Source: an uncultured Actinomycetes bacterium (GTDB lineage: Bacteria; Actinomycetota; Thermoleophilia; Solirubrobacterales; Solirubrobacteraceae). From it: a stretch of 5,870 bases of DNA. The notes below the pieces were generated by a model. That model saw nothing but the letters and a program-made list of their open reading frames with translations, did no database searches and was not told the origin of the DNA. Every line of letters starts with the position of its first letter. The first letter of the stretch is position 1. Positions 1 through 4,959 of this stretch are shown here, one piece after another. The stretch spans positions 1 to 5,870 of the forward strand of contig CALAQT010000269.1 in NCBI GenBank assembly GCA_937888775.1. Direction: 5' to 3'. The translations under genes and the position numbers were made by a program.

Positions 1-382
1 CTGCTCATGACCACAATCGCGCTCTCACCCTGACCACATCGATGCCGGGAGACCCAGAATTTGCAGGAGGGATCCCCGTACCCGGTTGCCCGGCCCGACC
101 GCAGGCTGAGACGCTCGCAGCGCTGCCCGCGACCCGCAAGACCGCACACACGTGCCCGAGCGGCGCTGCCGTGCGCGCATCCATCGAAAGGATGCCGGTG
201 GACAGCCATCGATCGATACGTGTCGCGACCTCCATTTCGTCATGGCGTGCCACCGACACCATTCGGCGACGCTTGACACCCGAGTTCGCACCCCACTTTG
301 TGGCTTTGGCCCGGACACACCACGCGGACCCGACAGTAGCCGCGCCCTGCGCACGCCGGATCTGACTCGGCATCGATGGTAG
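1..382. other. No supported gene; GC-rich unassigned stretch
   Basis: Open frames exist on both strands here, but their translations are rich in Arg, Ala, Pro and Ser with no recognisable motif. This is what antisense or non-coding GC-rich DNA usually gives. No ribosome-binding site with a following start stands out, and I see no tRNA-like cloverleaf or array. The sequence CATCGAT recurs near 38, 207 and 370, but the copies are too short to mean much. The stretch ends at a TAG at 380-382, in the frame of the downstream propeller gene. It may be decayed sequence or the flank of another element. Confidence 0.5.
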
Positions 383-523
383 CCTTGGCGCATCCGCTTT
401 CCGGCGACAGTCCTTCTGAATCTCGGCTATCCCTACCGGCTATGGCCGGCACTGAGCGTCGACGGATCGCTTCTCCTGAGCGTCAGCACGACGCGTGTCG
501 CGGGCCCTCCAGGTTGCAGGCTG

Positions 524-1471
524 TTGCGGTCTTTCGATTCCGGTGACGCATGGAGTGAGATAGGCACGTTTTCACTAGGTGATGGGACTTACCCTACCTC
601 CGGTCCACCCTTCAGTGTTGAACCTGGCGTGATGCTGCTCGGCGTATGGGACGCCCGCTATTACGAGTTTGGCACGTGCGGCCTAGCGATCTATCGAACG
701 CAGGACGACGGTGCTACCTGGCAGCAGGTCTTCTTTGACGGCGAGATGACATATGGAAAGCATTTCTTCAGCGGCACCAATCAGGACGAGCTGTACCTGT
801 GTGCGGGCGCCGGCGGAGGCGGAGCCGGCGGCGCGGTTGCCTTTACGCCGGACGAAGGCGTCGTACTCAAGTCGACCGATAGCGGACGGACCTGGCACAG
901 ATGCCTGGCCGCAGAATCACCTACTTCGGTGTATGACGGGATCGCATGGCGTGGCTCTGTGCTGGTGACTGCTCGTGAACGCTGCTCAGTGTTTCGAAGC
1001 ATCGACGACGGTGTAAGCTGGCAGGAGCGGTCGCTGTCGTTGCCCGCACGGACAATCGGTGCAGTGGGCGACCGTCTGATCGTCACCAGCGACAGTGCCG
1101 TGTTCGTCAGCACCGACGGTGGAGAGACGTGGTCCATGTGTCGTGCACCAATTCGCGGGCTCGTGCTTCGATATCCGATAGGGGTCCCCGGTACGGAGGG
1201 TGAAATCATCGTATCGGCTGTCGGGTGGCGATCGCTGTTGCTGCGTGTGGATCTCGCGAGTAACGAGTGGTTCATCGCGGCGGACTTCACAGCATTCCTC
1301 AGAAGCGCCTCGATGACTCGGCTTGCGCTCTCCGGCGATTTCGTGTTTGCGGGCGATGAGAGCGCGTCGGGTGTCCTTATGCGAGTGCCGACCAACAAGC
1401 TTCAGCGACGGTCGACGTCTCGGCACAGGGTGCTTGGTTATGCACTCGCTCGGAGGCCGCGGATGTGGTGA
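524..1471 (+). CDS. Asp-box (BNR-like) beta-propeller protein, 5' end missing or unclear
   Basis: The product is a beta-propeller of the sialidase/BNR or Ycf48-like type; its function cannot be named. Counting from the TTG at 524, five Asp-boxes (S/T-x-D-x-G-x-x-W) lie at residues 3-10, 59-66, 117-124, 159-166 and 196-203. Examples are SFDSGDAW, STDSGRTW and STDGGETW. Asp-boxes sit in turns between blade strands and are structural, not catalytic. A Gly-rich loop lies near residues 94-105. The TTG falls immediately before a box, so it cannot be the true start: the same frame is open back to 383 and reads like a preceding blade strand (DGSLLLSV). No ATG, GTG or earlier TTG lies in that extension. 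The gene is therefore probably 5'-truncated or frameshifted. No sialidase active-site residues (such as the FRIP motif) or signal peptide are visible. The C-terminus (residues about 290-315) is basic and atypical. The gene converges with the glycosyltransferase. Fold certain, role unknown. Confidence 0.75.
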   Translation: MRSFDSGDAWSEIGTFSLGDGTYPTSGPPFSVEPGVMLLGVWDARYYEFGTCGLAIYRTQDDGATWQQVFFDGEMTYGKHFFSGTNQDELYLCAGAGGGGAGGAVAFTPDEGVVLKSTDSGRTWHRCLAAESPTSVYDGIAWRGSVLVTARERCSVFRSIDDGVSWQERSLSLPARTIGAVGDRLIVTSDSAVFVSTDGGETWSMCRAPIRGLVLRYPIGVPGTEGEIIVSAVGWRSLLLRVDLASNEWFIAADFTAFLRSASMTRLALSGDFVFAGDESASGVLMRVPTNKLQRRSTSRHRVLGYALARRPRMW

Positions 1472-1561
1472 ATCCCCCGCGCCGTCATCGGTGCCCCGTA
1501 TCGCAATTCTTGGCCGACAGAGGCGTGCGTCTGATTGACGACGACCCTTGCTTCCAGCCGG

Positions 1562-1595
1562 CCGCTCGAGCGGTCGACTCGCGTAGCTCGAGCGG
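1562..1595. terminator. Hairpin-forming repeat between convergent genes
   Basis: CCGCTCGAG at 1562-1570 is the reverse complement of CTCGAGCGG at 1587-1595, giving a 9-bp GC-rich stem with a 16-base loop. The left arm is itself part of a 12-bp perfect palindrome (1562-1573). GCTCGAGCGGT also occurs as an exact direct repeat at 1564-1574 and 1586-1596. The hairpin sits 91 bases past the propeller stop and 6 bases past the glycosyltransferase stop, between converging genes. A bidirectional terminator fits, but no T-tract follows on either strand, so that role is a guess. Confidence 0.35.
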
Positions 1596-1600
1596 TGCGA

Positions 1601-2538
1601 TCAGTGGCGCTCGACTCGGATGTGTCCGGCGCCGACCCAAGCCGCGCGCTCCTGACGCCGCTGCAGGCGCCCGAGGAGACCCGGGATCGCCGCTGCGGCG
1701 GCGGCTTTGAAGCGCGTCGACGGCGGGTAGCCGGACTCACGTGCGATACGGCTCGCCATCCGGCGGACGCCAGGCGCGCCCTGCGCCAGCGCCGCTCGCA
1801 GATCCGCGAGCCGCGAGGTCCTCCGGTGCCAGCCGAGAGACCGCTCGAGCGCTTGACGCTCCTCCGCCGTCAGCCGGTAATTGGCCCGCGCCGCCTTCTC
1901 GAGCACCAGCAGCTCGGACCGACGCAGGGCAACCTGGTTGGTCGATAACGAGCCAGGACGAACGCGGTAACAGGCGAGTGGTTCGCAGATGAGACCCGCC
2001 CGCAAGCCACGGAAGATCATCCTCAGCAAAGGTCCCAATCCTCGGCATGTCGCAGCGACTCGTCCCAGCCGCCCAGATCGAGGAGCAGAGATCGCCGCAC
2101 GGCGGTGCGGCTGGGTATGAAGTTGCGCTCCAGAATCCCGATCCGCTGCTTGGTGACTTCGAACGGCCAGCTCTCGTCATACGAAGCGCGCAGCCGCTCT
2201 CCGTCGAGCTCGACGTACGCATCCGTGACGAGGATCGCGAGGTCGGGCCGGGCGGATGCGAGCTCAGCGACCGACTCGAGATATCGCGGCAGATACGTGT
2301 CGTCGGCGTCGAGGGTCGCCACGAACTCAGCTGAGGCGAGCCTGAGCGCTGCGTTTCTGGCAGCCGAGAGACCCTGGTTCTGCTCGAGGTGAACCAAGGT
2401 GATGCGATCACGGTACGGCTCAAGCGCTCCTGCCAGGTCATCGCTCGAGCCGTCGTTGCATACGATTATCTCTCGGGGCTGAAGCGTCTGCGCGAGCACC
2501 GACTCGACGGCTTCGCCGATCGTCTCCGCGGCGGCCGC
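1601..2538 (-). pseudogene. Family 2 glycosyltransferase, N-terminally truncated and frameshifted
   Basis: GT-A-fold glycosyltransferases of family 2 move a sugar from a nucleotide-sugar to an acceptor, often in cell-surface polysaccharide assembly; the sugar cannot be told. The first part, read leftward from 2538, shows ETIGEAVESVLAQT, the NDGSSDD motif, the GLSAARN segment, the DADD (DxD metal-binding) motif and then GGWDESLRHAEDWDL, with the ED of the catalytic-base region. It then stops at a TGA (2023-2025). The family pattern continues at once in the next frame with LRMIFRGLRAG and EPLACYRVRPGSLST, to a stop at 1601. Adding one G near 2027 would give DWDLWLRM, the normal family wording. 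The N-terminus lacks the usual first strand (VSVVIPxYN), because homology ends at about 2533-2538, where ISL3-like sequence begins. About 310 residues remain, close to full length. It is probably dead, unless the frameshift is a sequencing error; even then the N-terminus is missing. Confidence 0.85.
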
Positions 2539-2547
2539 TCCGGCAGC

Positions 2548-2875
2548 GACGCGGGGAAGTGGATCAAGGGCGTTCGCTACTCGCTGCTCAAGGACCCCTC
2601 AAAGCAGACCACCGGGCAGCTGCTCAAGCTCGCCGAGGTGCAGCAGACCAACAAGGCGATGTTCCGCGCCGCGCTGCTCAACGGCGAGCTGCGCTACGTC
2701 TACAAGGTCCCCAAGGAACACGCCGAAGAACGCGTGGCTCGCGTGGGCGTCGCGCTCCCGCCTGAAACCGTTCGTCAAGCTCGCGCGCACGATCCGCAAA
2801 CACAAAGCCGGCGTACTCGCCGCGCGCGAGCTCGGGATCAGCAACGAGTGCCTTTCATACTGCACCTCCTGGTGA
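2548..2875 (+). pseudogene. ISL3-family transposase fragment (internal part, frameshifted)
   Basis: This is the C-terminal-half core of an ISL3-type DDE transposase. From 2548 the frame reads DAGKWIKGVRYSLLKDPSKQ, then TTGQLLKLAEVQQTNKAMFR, a hallmark stretch of ISL3 transposases. Near 2731 the family pattern jumps to the next frame (from 2732): AWLAWASRSRLKPFVKLART, then IRKHKAGVLAARELGISN, ending at 2845. One extra base, or a loss of two, explains the shift. In intact relatives GISN is followed by G-R-x-E-x-x-N, which carries the last catalytic acid; here it is replaced by ECLSYCTSW and a stop at 2873-2875. The N-terminal zinc-binding/HTH region and at least the first catalytic Asp are absent on the left, where glycosyltransferase homology starts. 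Both ends are lost and no terminal inverted repeats are seen. It is a non-functional remnant on the strand opposite to its neighbours. Confidence 0.85.
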
Positions 2876-4648
2876 GTTTGTGGTCGTGATGCCGTCGGCG
2901 ACGGGGCCGGGGCGATCATGACGGCTGGTGGCGACGGCTGCGGCTGCGGGCTGCTTGTGGCGTCGGCGGCCGTCGGTTGGGCGGTTCTGGCCGGGGTGGT
3001 AGAGGTGGGCGCGGCGGCCGTCGATCCGCCGGCCGGTGATGTGCCCTCGCCGCTGCCAGATCTTGACCGTGTCGGTGGTGACGCCGAACTGTGCGGCGAT
3101 CTCGTCGAGCGTGAGCATGCCCGCGGCTCGGAGTCGCTCGTGGTGGGAAGGGATGCCGCGGTTGCGGCACAGCTGGGTGAGCGAGACGACGGTGAACGGG
3201 TGGCCCCACCCGCCGGTCAGGCCTTGCTGGTTGAGGATCTCGACCGTCTCGTCGTAGGTGTGATGGTCGAGCAGCTGGTCGATCAGCGCGATCGTGCTGG
3301 CCGGGGTGGTGTGCGCTTCCCAGGCGCGTAGCGGGCGGGGGACGGTGAGCGTGTGCTGTTGCCCGCCGGAGAGGCGGACGTGCGCGGTGATCTGCTCGCC
3401 TGTCTTGATCAGGGTGACGTCAGTGACGAGCAGGCGGATCAGTCGTTTGCGTTCGCGGATCGGGGTGGCTGGGTTGTTCCAGAGCGCGGGGAGGTCTGTG
3501 GCGAGCGCGCGGATCCGCTGCGTCTGCTCGTTGGTGAGCGGCCGCTGGCCGGCTTGGGTGGCGCGCTCGTACTCGTCTTTGGCGTCGGCGAGCTCGCGCA
3601 GCTTGTTGTTCCAGTCGGCTTCGAGCTGGTCGGCGACGAACCGGTTGGTGGGGTCCACGGCGAGATAGCGGCAGCGGGCGGCCTCGGCGGCGTGCTCGGC
3701 GCGCTGCACGCCCATCTGCCGGATCCGGTCAGCGTGCTCGGCGCGTTGCTGAAGCTCGGTCGAGACGGCGAGCGCGGTCTCGATCGCGAGCGGGGTGAGC
3801 TGTTCGAGCACGAGCTTGGCGACTGCTTGGTCGACGCCAGCGCCGCAGATCGCCTGGCAGGGCGGGGTGCCGGTCGCGATCCCCTCGCGCGAGCAGTGGT
3901 AGTCGGGCACCGGCTCGCCGTTGCAGCGTGTGTGGTATTTGACGGTCATCCGTTTGCCGCACTTGCCGCACACGACGAGGCCTTGCAGCAACGCCGGTCC
4001 TTCGCGGGCGGGCCCGGCGCGGCGCTCCTCGCCGCTGTGAGCGGCCGCGTTCGCGCGAAGCGTCTGCTGGTTTCGCTCGTACTGCTCGAAGGTGATGTAC
4101 CCGGGGTGCGCGTCCTGGATCAGCACCGTCCACTGCTCGCGGGGCTTGACGACTGTGCGGGTGTGGCCATCGATGTCGGTGAGCTGCTTGCGTCGCCCGT
4201 AGAAGTACGCGCCCGCATATCGCGGATTGTGCAACGTGAACAGCACCATGTCGTGGCGCAGCGGCTTCCAGTAGGTCTCGCCAGCGTGCGGCCCGCCGGG
4301 GGTGTGTCGGCCGGGGAACCTGAGCCGCTCGGCGGCGAACTGCTTGACGACAGCGTGCGCCGAGCCGGTCTGCTCAAAGCATTCGAACAGGTGCGCGACC
4401 GCGGCGCGCACCTCGGGGTCGAGTGTCACGTTGCCGAGCTGGTCATATGCCAGGCCGACGGGCAGCCGGACGCGTAGCTCGCCGCGGGCGGCCTTGGCGA
4501 GCAGCCCGCGCTGCAGGCGGGCGCGGATGAAGTGAAGCTCCGCCTCCGAGATCGTGCCTTTGAGCAGCAGCCGGTCGTTGACCGAGCCCGGGTCATAGAG
4601 CCCGTCCTCGTCGCAGATCAGCGTGCCGGACAGCGAGCACAGCTCCAA
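2855..4648 (-). CDS. Large serine recombinase lacking its catalytic domain
   Basis: This is the DNA-binding part of a large serine (resolvase/invertase-type) recombinase. The 597 residues from a TTG at 4646-4648 hold, in order: the end of the catalytic core and the long helix (residues about 1-50, with NDRLLLKGTISEAEL); the Recombinase domain (about 50-200); a zinc ribbon with Cys227, Cys230, Cys252, Cys264 and Cys268; a charged, likely coiled-coil segment (about 295-365); and a MerR/excisionase-like HTH (about 512-550, MLTLDEIAAQFGVTTDTVKI). The frame is open upstream to 4669 and encodes NADWHRLL, normal family wording, before a TGA at 4670-4672. The 100 or more residues with the nucleophilic Ser are therefore gone and the TTG is nominal. 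Relatives usually read LLLGLKGT where this has LLLKGT, suggesting a 6-base in-frame loss. Despite about 1.8 kb of intact frame it cannot recombine DNA by itself. Its stop lies 9 bases from the ISL3 remnant. Confidence 0.88.
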   Translation of the reverse strand: MELCSLSGTLICDEDGLYDPGSVNDRLLLKGTISEAELHFIRARLQRGLLAKAARGELRVRLPVGLAYDQLGNVTLDPEVRAAVAHLFECFEQTGSAHAVVKQFAAERLRFPGRHTPGGPHAGETYWKPLRHDMVLFTLHNPRYAGAYFYGRRKQLTDIDGHTRTVVKPREQWTVLIQDAHPGYITFEQYERNQQTLRANAAAHSGEERRAGPAREGPALLQGLVVCGKCGKRMTVKYHTRCNGEPVPDYHCSREGIATGTPPCQAICGAGVDQAVAKLVLEQLTPLAIETALAVSTELQQRAEHADRIRQMGVQRAEHAAEAARCRYLAVDPTNRFVADQLEADWNNKLRELADAKDEYERATQAGQRPLTNEQTQRIRALATDLPALWNNPATPIRERKRLIRLLVTDVTLIKTGEQITAHVRLSGGQQHTLTVPRPLRAWEAHTTPASTIALIDQLLDHHTYDETVEILNQQGLTGGWGHPFTVVSLTQLCRNRGIPSHHERLRAAGMLTLDEIAAQFGVTTDTVKIWQRRGHITGRRIDGRRAHLYHPGQNRPTDGRRRHKQPAAAAVATSRHDRPGPVADGITTTNSPGGAV

Positions 4649-4671
4649 CAGCCGGTGCCAGTCGGCGTTTC

Positions 4672-4756
4672 ATGCCGACCTCGCGGTTATGCCGACATGG
4701 GCCCAGAAGTCCTTGCAGAATGGGAAGATCGCGGCGTTGAGGTCGGCATAATCGCG
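4672..4756. repeat. Inverted-repeat cluster with a shared ATGCCGAC core
   Basis: Two adjacent left arms face one right arm. ATGCCGACCTC (4672-4682) is an exact 11-bp inverted match to GAGGTCGGCAT (4739-4749). CGCGGTTATGCCGAC (4682-4696) matches the reverse complement of 4742-4756 at 14 of 15 positions. The octamer ATGCCGAC thus occurs at 4672-4679 and 4689-4696 on the plus strand and at 4742-4749 on the minus strand. The left edge is exactly where the serine recombinase homology stops (4669). The right edge lies one base beyond the tyrosine recombinase stop codon. This suits the end of a tyrosine-recombinase-borne element, or its recombinase binding sites; a terminator or attenuator hairpin is an alternative. 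Confidence 0.6.
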
Positions 4757-4757
4757 G

Positions 4758-4870
4758 TCACAGGCCTTCGAGGAAGGCGAGCAGGGCGTCGGGTGCCCGG
4801 TAGCGTCCTGGCGTGGTGTTCGGGGGTGTGGTGCGGTCCATGGCCCGCCGCTTGAGCTCGGGGTCGGCGG
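4758..4870 (-). pseudogene. C-terminal end of a tyrosine recombinase/integrase (exon 3' of the group II intron)
   Basis: Read leftward from about 4870, the minus strand encodes AADPELKRRAMDRT, then PGRYRAPDALLAFLEGL and a TGA at 4758-4760. This resembles the C-terminal tail, after the catalytic Tyr, of a group of actinobacterial tyrosine integrases often carried on insertion-like elements (family knowledge from memory). The conserved catalytic R-H-R-Y residues are not in the window: just upstream, the reading enters the group II intron structure. The gene therefore seems to be split by the intron, which lies in the same orientation, so splicing could in principle rejoin it if the 5' exon exists beyond the right edge. 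Its 3' flank carries the inverted-repeat cluster, consistent with the end of an element. Only about 37 residues are available, so the family assignment is moderate. Confidence 0.5.
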
Positions 4871-4925
4871 CTGAGGTAGGGCGTCGGCGAGGTGCCTTGC
4901 GGTCCTTTTCCGACGCCCCCCTCTC
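4871..4925 (-). ncRNA. Group II intron domain VI-like stem and 3' end
   Basis: On the minus strand, GGGCGTCGG (4918-4910) pairs perfectly with CCGACGCCC (4887-4879), closing a 22-base loop. After the 3' arm comes TA, then CC (4876-4875), which can pair with G4919 and G4920. This leaves a two-base bulge whose A (4877) is a candidate branch-point adenosine. The stem starts seven bases after domain V, as expected for domain VI. The branch point and the 3' end are proposals from pairing alone. Confidence 0.6.
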
Positions 4926-4959
4926 GAACCCGGCGGGACCATTTCTGATCACCGGGCTC
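4926..4959 (-). ncRNA. Group II intron domain V
   Basis: The 34-nt minus-strand segment has the standard domain V build. GAGCCCGG (4959-4952) pairs with CCGGGTTC (4933-4926), the third pair being a G-U. An inner stem, GATCA (4950-4946) with TGGTC (4941-4937), is closed by a GAAA tetraloop (4945-4942). An asymmetric internal bulge (U on one side, CCG on the other) lies between the two stems. The AGC catalytic triad is at nucleotides 2-4. Length, tetraloop, triad and bulge all match the family pattern. The stop codon of the maturase occupies nucleotides 9-11. Confidence 0.9.

Noticed and set aside
5..393. Several overlapping open frames on both strands at the left end
   Set aside because: None has a recognisable motif or convincing start, and all have shadow-like composition.
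781..1426. Minus-strand open frames opposite the propeller gene
   Set aside because: Five regularly placed Asp-boxes on the plus strand fix the coding strand.
1535..1948. Plus-strand open frame opposite the glycosyltransferase C-terminus
   Set aside because: The opposite strand gives the family-typical EPLACYRVRPGSLST. This frame is Arg/Pro-rich antisense.
3353..4477. Long plus-strand open frame of 374 codons
   Set aside because: It is antisense to the serine recombinase, whose domains and zinc-ribbon cysteines are clear. Its translation is low-complexity Val/Gly/Ala/Arg/Leu typical of GC-rich shadows.
2548..4669. ISL3 piece and serine recombinase as one designed composite element
   Set aside because: They lie on opposite strands, both have lost essential catalytic parts, and no shared terminal repeats enclose them.
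4672..4756. CRISPR-like or tRNA-like structure at the repeat cluster
   Set aside because: There are only three short cores in mixed orientation, with no regular spacers and no cloverleaf. It fits inverted arms at an element end better.
4670..4942. Minus-strand open frame of 90 codons across the repeat cluster and intron end
   Set aside because: It reads the domain VI stem, the recombinase tail out of frame and the repeat arms. Its composition is Pro/Ser/Thr/Arg-rich and no motif is seen.
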